A stretch of 64,000 nt of DNA from Planococcus halotolerans (GTDB lineage: Bacteria > Bacillota > Bacilli > Bacillales_A > Planococcaceae), in NCBI RefSeq assembly GCF_003289955.1, contig NZ_QLZR01000003.1, positions 124,001 to 188,000 on the forward strand. The letters are read 5' to 3'. The notes under the pieces were generated by a model, which was given only the letters and a program-made list of their open reading frames with translations, was not told where the DNA came from and made no database searches. Position numbers and translations under genes: made by a program. The number at the start of each line of letters is the position of its first letter. Position 1 is the first letter of the stretch. This document shows, piece by piece, positions 51,441-59,919 of the stretch.

Positions 51441-52875
51441 AAACTGCTTCATACTCAGAATCCACTTCTTTCGAAGGGCGATGTCTGATGATCTGTGCTG
51501 CATACCACAGGACTACCGCCAGCGTGATGACTGAGCCGATGATTGCGGCAATATGGTATTCCATGTTCAAGCCTTCAGGTGCATAGAAGATGTACATGGA
51601 AACGACGCCTGTCATGAAGACTGCCGGCACGCCGCTGATCCAATGGAATTTATAGTTTTTCAACAGGTACATCGTCGCTGTCCAAAGCATGAACGTGGCG
51701 ACCACCTGGTTGGTCCAGCCGACGTAGCGCCATAGGAATGTATAATCGATTGTGGCCATGAAGAAAGTCGGGATAGCCAATGGGATGGTGATCAACAGGA
51801 TTTTCAGTTTCCCATCCGTCTTGTAAAACTTCGATACAAGTTCGCCTAAAATCATCCGTGATGAACGAAGTGCCGTATCACCAGTCGTGATTGGCAGGAT
51901 GATAACGCCGAAGATCGCCAGAATGCCGCCCATTGTGCCAAGCAGCGTAATTGAGATTTCGTTGACGACGCCAGAAGGCCCGCCAGCTGCAAGTGCTGCA
52001 CCGAGGCCATCCGTGCCGCTGAAGAATGTCATGCCGGCAGCCGCCCAGATCAAAGCGATGACACCTTCGATTACCATTGCGCCATAGAAGATTTTGCGGC
52101 CATCCGTTTCCTTTTTCATTGTGCGGGCAATAATCGGGCTTTGCGTACAATGAAAACCTGAAATCGCTCCGCAAGAAATAGTGACCATCAGCAACGGCCA
52201 GATCGGTAAATCACCTGGATGCAGATTGCTGAACGTCAGGTTGGGCATCGGTTTGCCGGAGAATACCAACGCTACTGCCACCGCAATCGCCATGAACAAT
52301 AGAATGGCGCCCAATAACGGATAGATACGTCCGATAAGCTGGTTGATCGGTAAAATTGTTGCCACAATGAAATAACCGAAAATAAGGACTAAAGCCACCA
52401 TGAAACTGACTGGTGTGATTTGGGCAATCAATTGCGCCGGCCCTGCCGTGAATGCGGCAGCCACCAACAACATCAACACTAAGGAAATTCCGTTGATAAA
52501 AGCTTTTGCATGCTTGCCTAGATAACGGCCGACCAGGGAAGGGAACTGGGCGCCGCCGTGCCGCATTGACATCATGCCGGAAAAGTAATCGTGGACAGCT
52601 CCTGCAAAAATGCAGCCGACAACGATCCAGATAAATGCCACAGGGCCATACAATGCGCCTGCTACAGCTCCGTAGATCGGGCCAAGTCCAGCGATGTTCA
52701 GCAATTGGATCAAATTGCCTTTCCACCAGCTCATCGGGACAAAATCGACATTGTCTCCTTGCGCATAAGCGGGAGTTGGCGTTTGATCATCGACTCCAAA
52801 TACCTTTTCGATGAACTTCGAATAAAAGACGTACCCCAAAATCAATAGAGCAAGTGCAGCGAAAAATGTAATCAT
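51439..52875 (-). CDS. cstA: Carbon starvation protein CstA (short form)
   Basis: A 478-residue membrane protein with about 13 segments. The family start DFVPMSWWKGNLIQLLNIAG, GPIYGAVAGALYGPVAFIWI, MSMRHGGAQFPSLVGRYLGK and SGFHCTQSPIIARTMKKE are all clear. E. coli CstA and B. subtilis CstA are longer (about 700 and 600 residues); this is the short class lacking the C-terminal extension. Members take up pyruvate or peptides when carbon runs low. The ATG at 52875 follows AGAGGAGG. A near-cre sequence lies about 150 bases upstream. Confidence 0.88.
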   Translation of the reverse strand: MITFFAALALLILGYVFYSKFIEKVFGVDDQTPTPAYAQGDNVDFVPMSWWKGNLIQLLNIAGLGPIYGAVAGALYGPVAFIWIVVGCIFAGAVHDYFSGMMSMRHGGAQFPSLVGRYLGKHAKAFINGISLVLMLLVAAAFTAGPAQLIAQITPVSFMVALVLIFGYFIVATILPINQLIGRIYPLLGAILLFMAIAVAVALVFSGKPMPNLTFSNLHPGDLPIWPLLMVTISCGAISGFHCTQSPIIARTMKKETDGRKIFYGAMVIEGVIALIWAAAGMTFFSGTDGLGAALAAGGPSGVVNEISITLLGTMGGILAIFGVIILPITTGDTALRSSRMILGELVSKFYKTDGKLKILLITIPLAIPTFFMATIDYTFLWRYVGWTNQVVATFMLWTATMYLLKNYKFHWISGVPAVFMTGVVSMYIFYAPEGLNMEYHIAAIIGSVITLAVVLWYAAQIIRHRPSKEVDSEYEAV

Positions 52876-53311
52876 AATATTCCTCCTCTTTCGGTTATGC
52901 GATATATCGTATACACATAATACCACCAATTTTGAAAAATGGAATATAATATTTCGAAAAAATTAAATTTTCTTTTTATTTATTTTCAGCGAAAATAAAA
53001 ATTTTGTATTGAGCAGATAATGTAAGCGTATTCTTTGGTTAAGCGTGATTTTAAACACTGCTATTTTCTGAAGTAATTCGCAACAGCTTTGTACTTTATT
53101 ATTTCAAGATATAACTTACAGAGGTTTTTACTGGCCAGAAACGTCTAAAGAAAAGTAAGGAAGACAAAAATATCCTGGTTGCCGCATAAGCGATTTTGCG
53201 CTTGGTGGTTAATTCGCGTGAATCCGTTTAACCTGCTCTGTAAACGGAAATGTGAATACTAATGACTGGAATTGAGGGTTTTATCTCTAAAAATATCAAG
53301 GAGGTTATTTG
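52876..53311. other. Divergent intergenic region, cstA / acetamidase
   Basis: No gene is seen in 436 bases. It is AT-rich near cstA, with the near-palindrome TGCGATATATCGTA at 52898-52911 and a cre-like box at 53020. Promoters for both genes must lie here. Confidence 0.5.
53020..53035 (+). promoter_or_regulatory. cre-like box upstream of cstA
   Basis: ATGTAAGCGTATTCTT matches the 16-base cre form WTGNAANCGNWNNCAW except one position. It sits between the divergent cstA and acetamidase genes and could affect either. Confidence 0.5.
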
Positions 53312-54400
53312 ATGAAAAGAATCCCGCACTCACGTCTTGCAGAGCTGGAAGATGCGGATTTCCACACTTTGAAAGCCACACCGGAAACGGTGCACTGGGG
53401 TTATTTCGATAATAGTATGCAGGCGGCACTGACCATCGACTCAGGAGATCTTGTTTACGTGGAGACGGTGACTCATCATGCCGGAGACGCACCCGAATTG
53501 ATGATGGATGAAGGGATAAAGAAAATTTACGATACGATTACGGAAGATGAACGCAAACCCGGTCCGCATCTTTTGACGGGGCCGATTGGAGTGAAAGGCG
53601 CGGAGCCGGGGGATGTGCTTGAAGTTCAGATTCTGGCGCTTGAACCGCGTCTGCCGTATGGCTCCAATCTGGCGGCACCGTGGGGTTATTTAGCTGATGA
53701 CTTCAACAATGAAGAGAGGGTCACCATTTATAAACTCGATGCAGAAAAAAATTGGCTGACGGCCCAGTTTGCTTATCAGTATCCTTCGGATTATTATGTA
53801 GCCGGCAAAGTGTATCAGCCTGATGAAGTGAAACGGGTCGAAGCTCTCAGGAATTTGCAGATCCCAGCGAGGCTCCATGTCGGAACGATTGGCGTGGCAC
53901 CTCCGTGGAACGGCAAAGTTGATACCACTCCTCCGGATATTCATGGAGGCAATGTGGACAATTGGCAGATTGGTGAAGGCGCGACGATGTATTATCCTGT
54001 CCACGCGGATGGCGCTTTGCTGTCGCTTGGTGATTCCCATCTGGCACAGGGCAATGGCGAATTGAGCGGCACCGCTGTCGAAACATCGCTCAACTGCCTC
54101 ATCAAAGTAACATTGCGGAAAGATTTGTCGCTTTCTCTTCCGGTTCTGGAAACGGAGGAAGCCTGGATGATCCATGCGTTCCATGAAGATTTGGACGAAG
54201 CTGTCAGAATCGGTTCCCACGAAACGCTGAAGTTTCTCGAAACCTATTATGGCATCAGCAAGGAAGACGGCTACTCGCTCATCAGCACGGCTGCGGATAT
54301 CCATATCACGCAAGTCGTCAACCAAAACAAAGGAATTCATATCAGCATCCCTAAAAAAGTAATTATGCCCAATACGGATTCGAATGCGAAACCTGATTGA
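53312..54400 (+). CDS. Acetamidase/formamidase family protein, copy 1
   Basis: A 362-residue hydrolase of the FmdA/AmdA family. Motifs: ETVHWGYFDNSMQAALTIDS, YVETVTHHAGDAPELMMDEG, HLLTGPIGVKGAEPGDVLEV, GTIGVAPPWNGKVDTTPPDI, HGGNVDN and SLGDSHLAQGNGELSGTAVE, which supplies the zinc-binding Asp/His and catalytic Glu. The enzyme releases ammonia from short amides such as formamide or acetamide. AAGGAGG lies before the ATG at 53312. It is a single gene, but a shorter paralogue lies at 55463. Confidence 0.88.
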   Translation: MKRIPHSRLAELEDADFHTLKATPETVHWGYFDNSMQAALTIDSGDLVYVETVTHHAGDAPELMMDEGIKKIYDTITEDERKPGPHLLTGPIGVKGAEPGDVLEVQILALEPRLPYGSNLAAPWGYLADDFNNEERVTIYKLDAEKNWLTAQFAYQYPSDYYVAGKVYQPDEVKRVEALRNLQIPARLHVGTIGVAPPWNGKVDTTPPDIHGGNVDNWQIGEGATMYYPVHADGALLSLGDSHLAQGNGELSGTAVETSLNCLIKVTLRKDLSLSLPVLETEEAWMIHAFHEDLDEAVRIGSHETLKFLETYYGISKEDGYSLISTAADIHITQVVNQNKGIHISIPKKVIMPNTDSNAKPD

Positions 54401-54439
54401 GCTTGAAAAATAATTGTGCCCTCCCAGAAAAGTACAATG

Positions 54440-54478
54440 AGAAGCCGCACCGGATAATGAAAGGTGCGGCTTCTTAAG
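54440..54478 (+). terminator. Terminator after acetamidase copy 1
   Basis: GAAGCCGCACC pairs with GGTGCGGCTTC, then TTAAG. Confidence 0.8.
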
Positions 54479-54680
54479 AAAATGACGTACACAATCTGGA
54501 TGGTATAGCTGTACAAATCATCCCCCCATTTCGATGCCATTATGGCTGTTTACGGAAGTAACCGACTGAAAACCTTCAGTTGAAGAACTTCTTTCCATGT
54601 CCATCGATAGTCTCCTCCTGGTTTTGAAATTCACCACTTCTTTTCCCAGTAAGGTATAAAATAAACTATAGTTACCATAT

Positions 54681-54735
54681 AATTGTGCCGCTCCCTGGCA
54701 GGCGGTAACCTGGGAATGATTCTGAAGGATTTTAA
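54681..54735 (+). repeat. Family A termini fused back to back
   Basis: AATTGTGCCGCTCCCTGGCA (right terminus) is followed at once by GGCGGTAACCTGGGAATGAT then TCTGAAGGATTTTAAAGG (left terminus). The body is missing, so it looks like a junction of two elements or of a circular form. Confidence 0.55.
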
Positions 54736-54783
54736 AGGATTATATACAAATATCGAGAAATTGAACTTTAGGGAGGTAAAAAC

Positions 54784-55008
54784 ATGAAAAAATTCGTCAT
54801 CCAATATACCCTGGAAAAAGGTCTCTCGGTGGAAAGGACGATAGAAGCGGAATCGAGGGAAAATGTGGCGGCCATGGCATTATCGGAACAGATTGTCCAG
54901 TTTGAGGATGTTTTCGGAGAACTGAATCTGTTTAATAAAGACGACATTAAACTAGTGAAGATAAAAGATTATATTGAGCCTGTCAATACTTCCAGAAGGG
55001 GTGGCTAA
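54784..55008 (+). CDS. Small hypothetical protein
   Basis: A 74-residue protein ([20 protein letters not shown]...) with GGGAGGTAAAAAC before the ATG. The sequence alternates strands and one helix ([20 protein letters not shown]), as in small ferredoxin-like or regulatory domains; no family is assigned. Its stop codon overlaps the ATG of an open frame that contains only a monooxygenase scrap, so that frame is not a partner gene. Confidence 0.65.
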   Translation: MKKFVIQYTLEKGLSVERTIEAESRENVAAMALSEQIVQFEDVFGELNLFNKDDIKLVKIKDYIEPVNTSRRGG

Positions 55009-55073
55009 TGATGCCACTTTTTTTGATTCCGAAAAACCGTGACTCTATAGAAAAATCGCCCTATTCTTTATTC

Positions 55074-55230
55074 GGGATGGGCCTGTTAGGTAGCCCTAAA
55101 GCTTATCTTGGCACAGCCGTTTCTCGCTTCCCAAATTTATTGCTGCTTCAAGGTCCCAATACCGGGAATGGCCACACATCGGTCATTCTCATGATAGAGG
55201 CGCAAGGGAATCATCGAGAATATATTGGCT
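55074..55230 (+). pseudogene. Flavin monooxygenase (FMO/BVMO) C-terminal remnant
   Basis: The reading [43 protein letters not shown] corresponds to the conserved C-terminal block of flavin-containing and Baeyer-Villiger monooxygenases (YLGxTVxGFPNLFxxxGPNTGxGHxS). Only about 50 codons survive. The open frame to 55259 starts at an ATG overlapping the previous stop, but it cannot be a functional enzyme. Confidence 0.75.
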
Positions 55231-55281
55231 CTAGTCGGACGAATTCACAATTCCGGTGAAAAAATTTTGGTCAGTCGAAAT

Positions 55282-55443
55282 CGCTTTCCTCGAAAAGAAA
55301 CAATTCTAAACGTTTTTGACGATTCACTGCAATTCATATTCTAACTACTACCATGTCTGTATGAATAATTTTTCATGCTGTGACTTTTAAGTTACATTAA
55401 GGAGTATAAATTGTTTGGGAATTGTATCACTTCCTATGAATCG
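55282..55443 (+). repeat. MITE-like element family A, copy 10
   Basis: About 162 bp from CGCTTTCCTCGAAAAGAAAC to TGTATCACTTCCTATGAATC. Core words CTAAACGTTTTTGACGATTC and AAATTGTTTGGGAATTGTAT. It ends 19 bases before the ATG of the next gene. Confidence 0.8.
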
Positions 55444-55462
55444 TAGTTAAAAAGGATGGTAA

Positions 55463-56359
55463 ATGATGAAGCATTTTTCGAGCAACCGAACAATCACTTC
55501 TTTTTCGAGTCAGCACGAGCCCGTTTATTTTGCTGAATTGGGTGAAGTCGTGGAAATCGAAACAAATGACTGTTATGACGGCCAAGTGAAAACCGTGGAT
55601 ACTCTCCGTGGAGATTTTGACAGGAGCCGGTTGAACCCGGCTACTGGTCCAATCTACATCAACGGCATGCAAAAGGGAGATACCATGTGCGTGGAAGTGC
55701 TGGACATTAAAACGGGCAATTACGGAATTATGATGGCCGCACCGGGTCTTGGACCATTAGGCAATTCCGTCTCGGGCTCTTCGACAAAAATTCTGCCTGT
55801 ATACGAAGACCATGTTGAGTTCAATGAAAAGATCAAGATTCCCCTGCAGCCGATGATCGGGGTGGCCGGTGTTGCGCCGGCAGAAGGAGAAGTTTCAACG
55901 GCGGCTCCAGGAACTCACGGCGGCAACCTTGACACGAAAGACATTAAAGCCGGCAATAAGTTATACTTGCCTATTTTTGTCGAAGGGGCTTTAGCTGCTT
56001 TTGGCGACCTGCACGCAGCCATGGGCGATGGGGAGTTGAGCGGAACCGGCATTGAAACAAGCGGTGTCATCCAGGTGCGGTTTACGAAGGTTCCTTTCAC
56101 CATTGGGAATCCGATCGTTGAAGATGATAAGTTCCTTTACTTTATCGCTTCCGCCGAATCTTATGAAAACGCCATCCATACGGCCTTGCTTCAGACAACA
56201 AACCAGTTGGCGAGCTGGCTGGATTTATCGTTTGAGGACAGCTACCGACTATTGAGTGCAGTTTGTGATCTGAAATTCAGTCAGATTGTCAATCCGCTTG
56301 TTACCGTGAGAATAGCAGTTCCTAAATCGTTACTTCCTGAGTCTTCTCAATGGGAATAG
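55463..56359 (+). CDS. Acetamidase/formamidase family protein, copy 2
   Basis: A 298-residue member of the FmdA/AmdA family, shorter than copy 1. Motifs: VETIDTLRGDF-like VKTVDTLRGDFDRSRLNPAT, GPIYINGMQKGDTMCVEVLD, GVAGVAPAEGEVSTAAPGTH, GGNLDTKD and FGDLHAAMGDGELSGTGIET (metal and catalytic residues intact). AAAAAGGATGGTAA precedes two ATGs. It is about as similar to the Bacillus formamidase-like proteins as to copy 1, so the two are probably old paralogues with different amides. It lies just after a family A element. Confidence 0.85.
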   Translation: MMKHFSSNRTITSFSSQHEPVYFAELGEVVEIETNDCYDGQVKTVDTLRGDFDRSRLNPATGPIYINGMQKGDTMCVEVLDIKTGNYGIMMAAPGLGPLGNSVSGSSTKILPVYEDHVEFNEKIKIPLQPMIGVAGVAPAEGEVSTAAPGTHGGNLDTKDIKAGNKLYLPIFVEGALAAFGDLHAAMGDGELSGTGIETSGVIQVRFTKVPFTIGNPIVEDDKFLYFIASAESYENAIHTALLQTTNQLASWLDLSFEDSYRLLSAVCDLKFSQIVNPLVTVRIAVPKSLLPESSQWE

Positions 56360-56381
56360 CACCTTTGATCAAGGTCTGAAA

Positions 56382-56572
56382 ATCACTTCCAAGGAAAAAA
56401 GTAAGTCTAAAATTTTTACAAGAATTTACAATTTGTATCACTAGATTTAAATCGTATATCAGGGAAGATGCAACTATTCCAACCGATTATGACTGTACAA
56501 TTCAATTTATATTCCATACATCAGCACCCCCGTTGCTTTCGCATTGCGGGTGTTTTTCTCGTTTTAGCCAGT
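56382..56572 (+). repeat. MITE-like element family A, copy 11 (rearranged)
   Basis: A left part (CACTTCCAAGGAAAAAAGTA, AGTCTAAAATTTTTAC) and then, after unrelated bases, a second interior (TTATGACTGTACAATTCAAT, ATTCCATACATCAG) with the hairpin CACCCCCGTTGC / GCATTGCGGGTG and T-run. It may terminate the acetamidase copy 2 transcript. Confidence 0.6.
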
Positions 56573-56643
56573 CTTATAGATAGGTAATATAAATAAAAGC
56601 CATAAGAGTATTACAGAAAAAATGCGGAATCTTTGTTTATTCA

Positions 56644-56673
56644 TTGCACTAAGTTAATGGATATTGATAGAAT
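56644..56673 (+). promoter_or_regulatory. Candidate sigma-A promoter of the sugar porter
   Basis: TTGCAC (56644-56649), 18-base spacer, TAGAAT (56668-56673); directly followed by a cre box. Confidence 0.55.
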
Positions 56674-56676
56674 ATA

Positions 56677-56690
56677 TGATAGCGTTTACA
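56677..56690 (+). promoter_or_regulatory. cre box of the sugar porter gene
   Basis: TGATAGCGTTTACA matches TGWNANCGNTNWCA at every position. It sits just downstream of the -10 box, where CcpA binding blocks transcription when glucose is present. Confidence 0.8.
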
Positions 56691-56736
56691 AATTGAGAGG
56701 AGGAGAGAGCAAAAATATACTGCTCTCGATAGCCAG

Positions 56737-58155
56737 ATGAAAAACTCTAAGATTTTATACATCGTGGGAATTACTTTAGTAGCAACATTGGGAGGTCTTT
56801 TATTTGGTTATGATACAGCTGTTATCTCTGGTGCAGAAAGTTCGCTGCAGACATATTTTGCTGAAAGTCTCGGACTCAGTTCGTTCGTCCATGGGCTAAC
56901 CGTTTCGAGCGCGCTGATTGGCTGCATCATCGGCGGGTTGCTGTCAGGTTATTTTTCTTCAAAAATTGGACGGAAATATACATTGATTGTGGCTGCATTT
57001 TTATTCCTGATTTCTGCACTCGGATCTGCTTATCCTGAGTTCTTATTCTTCACACCAGGAGAGCCGTCCATCGCTTTACTGGCCACGTTCAACTTTTACC
57101 GGATTATCGGCGGAATCGGGGTCGGTCTCGCTTCTGCGGTGGCTCCGATGTACATAGGGGAAATTGCGCCTCCGAACTTGAGAGGAAGACTTGTTTCTTT
57201 AAACCAATTTGCCATCATCTTCGGAATGCTCGTGGTTTATTTCGTTAACTGGGGCATTGCAAGAGGCGAAACCATGGAATGGCTCAACGAAATAGGTTGG
57301 AGATACATGTTCGCTTCTGAAACGATACCGGCTTTCCTGTTTTTCCTGTTGTTGCTGTTCGTTCCGGAAACGCCGAGGTATCTCGTCTCCCAGCATAAAG
57401 AAGACAAAGCGATGGGCATTTTGCTTAAAACCTATGATGCGACGATGGCAAAAGCGACTTTATATGAAATAAAAAATTCTTTTGACAATAAAAAGGAAAA
57501 ATTGTTTGTTTACGGGAAAGGCATCATCTTCATTGGAATTCTGCTTTCGGTATTCCAGCAATTTGTCGGCATTAACGTGGCACTGTACTATGCCCCGAGA
57601 ATATTTGAAAGCATGGGCGCCGCACGTGATGCTTCCTTATTCCAAACGATTGTCATGGGTCTGGTTAATGTTATCTTCACGATCATCGCGATTGTGACAG
57701 TGGATAAAGTGGGCCGCAAGCCGTTATTGATCATCGGTTCAATCGGAATGGCGATCGGGATGTTCGGTGTTGCCGGCCTCGCGTTATTCGAGCAAATCGG
57801 AATAGCGACTTTGGTCTTCATCATCATCTACACAGCTTCATTCATGATGTCATGGGGCCCAGTTGTGTGGGTATTGCTGTCTGAGATTTTCCCGAATAAA
57901 ATCAGGGGACAGGCACTGGCGATAGCTGTTGCATTCCAATGGGCCGCAAACTATTTTGTCTCTTCGACTTATCCGGCGATGATGGAAGTGAGCGGGGCGA
58001 TGACATACGGAATCTATGGGATTATGAGCATCCTTTCAGGGCTGTTTGTCTGGAAGTTCATCCCTGAGACAAAAGGTAAATCACTGGAAGAGCTTGAAAT
58101 TCTTTTGAAAAAATCACAAGGCGTGAAGAACGAAGTGGTTGAAAAAGCTATATAA
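56737..58155 (+). CDS. MFS sugar porter (XylE/GalP-like)
   Basis: A 472-residue, twelve-segment sugar:proton symporter. Signature motifs: LGGLLFGYDTAVISGAESSL, GYFSSKIGRKYTLIVAAFLF, RIIGGIGVGLASAVAPMYIG then EIAPPNLRGRLVSLNQ (PESPR-like region VPETPRYL follows), QQFVGINVALYYAPRIFE, DKVGRKPLLIIGS and a closing FIPETKGKSLEELE. QQxxGIN is the sugar-binding helix. D-xylose, galactose or inositol are candidates. A perfect cre box lies downstream of its promoter, agreeing with catabolite control. Confidence 0.9.
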   Translation: MKNSKILYIVGITLVATLGGLLFGYDTAVISGAESSLQTYFAESLGLSSFVHGLTVSSALIGCIIGGLLSGYFSSKIGRKYTLIVAAFLFLISALGSAYPEFLFFTPGEPSIALLATFNFYRIIGGIGVGLASAVAPMYIGEIAPPNLRGRLVSLNQFAIIFGMLVVYFVNWGIARGETMEWLNEIGWRYMFASETIPAFLFFLLLLFVPETPRYLVSQHKEDKAMGILLKTYDATMAKATLYEIKNSFDNKKEKLFVYGKGIIFIGILLSVFQQFVGINVALYYAPRIFESMGAARDASLFQTIVMGLVNVIFTIIAIVTVDKVGRKPLLIIGSIGMAIGMFGVAGLALFEQIGIATLVFIIIYTASFMMSWGPVVWVLLSEIFPNKIRGQALAIAVAFQWAANYFVSSTYPAMMEVSGAMTYGIYGIMSILSGLFVWKFIPETKGKSLEELEILLKKSQGVKNEVVEKAI

Positions 58156-58195
58156 GCTGTATCAAAGCCTAACCAAAACAAGTGATAGTACACAA

Positions 58196-58234
58196 AAAAG
58201 AGGTTCCTGATCATCACGATCAGGAACTTCTTTG
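58196..58234 (+). terminator. Terminator after the sugar porter
   Basis: AAGAGGTTCCTGAT pairs with ATCAGGAACTTCTT. Confidence 0.85.
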
Positions 58235-58535
58235 TTAATTCTTCTATGATTTAAATAATACATCACTCTTTTTTAATCGATCAGCAACTGAAGAGGGAGC
58301 AGGTTTTTCACATGTGCTTCCCATTTGATAAAACCGGATTACTGATTTGCCAAGATTATCAAAAAGCTTATTCGGCAAAGAAAAAAACACAGTAAAAAAG
58401 CTGGTGCACCAAGCATTCGTCCGTATTCTGGGTTGTTTGCAACACTTGTCATCCTTTTGACAAGGTTAAATCTTCGCCAAACGGGAAAACCAATAGAAAT
58501 ACCGAAATACCACTTGCCGCTTAGGAGGAGATTTT
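58235..58535. other. Intergenic region without clear gene
   Basis: About 300 bases. A minus-strand frame around 58340-58470 reads LVKRMTSVANNPEYGRMLGA then PAFLLCFFLC, which looks protein-like and might be a gene scrap, but I cannot assign it. AGGAGG near the right end belongs to the next gene. Confidence 0.35.
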
Positions 58536-58823
58536 ATGAGAAAAGATACATTGCAATTAGTTCTGTATGCCGGGGCAACTGCTGTCAGCATGTTTATGTT
58601 GGTTAAAACGTACAATAAACGCCAGAATACGTATTGGGTATATGAAGACCATGATATGCGAAACAGTGATGACGCAGACTTGCGGGAGAGTCCGAACGCA
58701 GACGTCGATCCTGCTGAAAAAGGCCTTTCCGAACTGGATTCCGCATTCCGCGCTGAATGGGTATCAATCGGTTATCCACAAACCCACCGTGAAATCGAAG
58801 AGAATGAAAACTGGAATAACTAA
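58536..58823 (+). CDS. Small hypothetical protein, membrane-anchored
   Basis: A 95-residue acidic protein. TTAGGAGGAG lies 8 bases before the ATG. Residues 6-23 (LQLVLYAGATAVSMFMLV) form one hydrophobic segment; the rest is hydrophilic with many Asp/Glu and the tail GYPQTHREIEENENWNN. It resembles short Bacillales proteins with a single anchor and acidic tail; function unknown. Own terminator downstream. Confidence 0.7.
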   Translation: MRKDTLQLVLYAGATAVSMFMLVKTYNKRQNTYWVYEDHDMRNSDDADLRESPNADVDPAEKGLSELDSAFRAEWVSIGYPQTHREIEENENWNN

Positions 58824-58879
58824 TAGAAATCGCATCTGCCGACTTGGCAGTTGCGTTTTTTTTGATTGCTTCAACACAA

Positions 58880-58922
58880 TAAAACCAGCCAGCAAATCAT
58901 GAGCGATTTGCTGGCTGGTTTA
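58880..58922. terminator. Bidirectional terminator
   Basis: AAACCAGCCAGCAAATC pairs perfectly with GATTTGCTGGCTGGTTT; lies between convergent small genes. Confidence 0.9.
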
Positions 58923-58941
58923 GATTTGGTTTAGTTATAGC

Positions 58942-59139
58942 TTAAGGCATCCGGTTATTTTTTGTGTCAATTAATATATTGTTTTCGTCTGGAACATGTT
59001 CATTGTCTTTTATCGACTGATTTTTTTGTTCCTCTTGATTGAAATCCTGTTCTTGCGAACTCTCTTGTTTTTTTTCGTCCACAATTTCTTTCATTTTTTC
59101 GATATTCTTTTCCTGTTCGGAAGATTGGTGATTGCTCAT
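58942..59139 (-). CDS. Small hydrophilic protein
   Basis: A 65-residue, very hydrophilic protein rich in Gln, Glu, Lys and Asn (MSNHQSSEQEKNIEKMKEIV...). The ATG at 59139 is chosen because AAGGAGAG lies just upstream; the longer frame begins without one. Such low-complexity acidic proteins are typical of sporulation- or stress-linked small proteins, but no family can be named. Confidence 0.6.
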   Translation of the reverse strand: MSNHQSSEQEKNIEKMKEIVDEKKQESSQEQDFNQEEQKNQSIKDNEHVPDENNILIDTKNNRMP

Positions 59140-59350
59140 TTGAATCTCTCCTTCATTCCTATTTTTATTAGTATTCCCGGTAGGTAAGGAGATAAACGTT
59201 GACAATTTGCCGCCATCAGCTTTGAAAAATTTTCCTTTCATCAGTCGTTCTAAAGGCATATCCATATGGTAGAATAATCGTAATAATGAATTTTATTAGA
59301 TTGAATCAGGGGTGCAAGATTTGCATTATCAAAAGACAGGGGCTGGATGT

Positions 59351-59809
59351 ATGTTGGGGGAAAGAGAAGAAGATGTGTTCACGAAGAAACCGGCGGAGAA
59401 ACGCAGGCTGGGTGAACCGACAGGCGCGTTCAAAGGCGCGGCTTGGGGAGCGTTGCTGATCGGCGTATCGTCATATTTGATCGGTTTGTACAACGCTGGG
59501 ATGGAATTGAACGAAAAAGGCTATTACATCGTATTGCTGATTCTCGGGCTTTACTCTGCGGTATCGCTGCAAAAAGCTGTCCGGGACCGCGACGAAGGAA
59601 TGAAAGTCACGAACCTATACTACGGCATCAGTTGGTTCGCGCTGATTTCGGCGATTGCGCTTATGGCAATCGGCTTGTTCAACGCCGGCAGCATTGATCT
59701 GAGCGAGAAAGGCTTTTACGGCATTTCGTTTGTGCTGAGTTTGTTCGCTGTGGTGACTGTGCAGAAGAACGTGCGGGATACAGAAGAAGCGAAGGATATG
59801 GGGGAATAA
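59351..59809 (+). CDS. YiaA/YiaB-type inner membrane protein
   Basis: A 152-residue protein with two copies of the YiaAB two-helix unit: GALLIGVSSYLIGLYNAGME then LLILGLYSAVSLQKAVRDRD, and ALISAIALMAIGLFNAGSID then VLSLFAVVTVQKNVRDTE. The internal duplication is plain. The ATG at 59351 is preferred; an upstream GTG (59312) is possible but poorly served by a ribosome site. Function of the family is unknown. Confidence 0.8.
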   Translation: MLGEREEDVFTKKPAEKRRLGEPTGAFKGAAWGALLIGVSSYLIGLYNAGMELNEKGYYIVLLILGLYSAVSLQKAVRDRDEGMKVTNLYYGISWFALISAIALMAIGLFNAGSIDLSEKGFYGISFVLSLFAVVTVQKNVRDTEEAKDMGE

Positions 59810-59869
59810 AAAAGCTGCGATAAGAGGATACTGCATGACGACGGTTCCAAACGATAGCATTAAAGCAGA

Positions 59870-59900
59870 AGCGTCCGGTTTGTATCGGACGTTTTGTTTT
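59870..59900 (+). terminator. Terminator after the YiaAB gene
   Basis: GCGTCCG pairs with CGGACG(T), followed by TTTTGTTTT. Confidence 0.7.
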
Positions 59901-59919
59901 ATATATAAGGGGGAGAACG

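Noticed and set aside
53690-54340. 216-codon minus-strand open frame
   Set aside because: Antisense to acetamidase copy 1, which has complete motifs.
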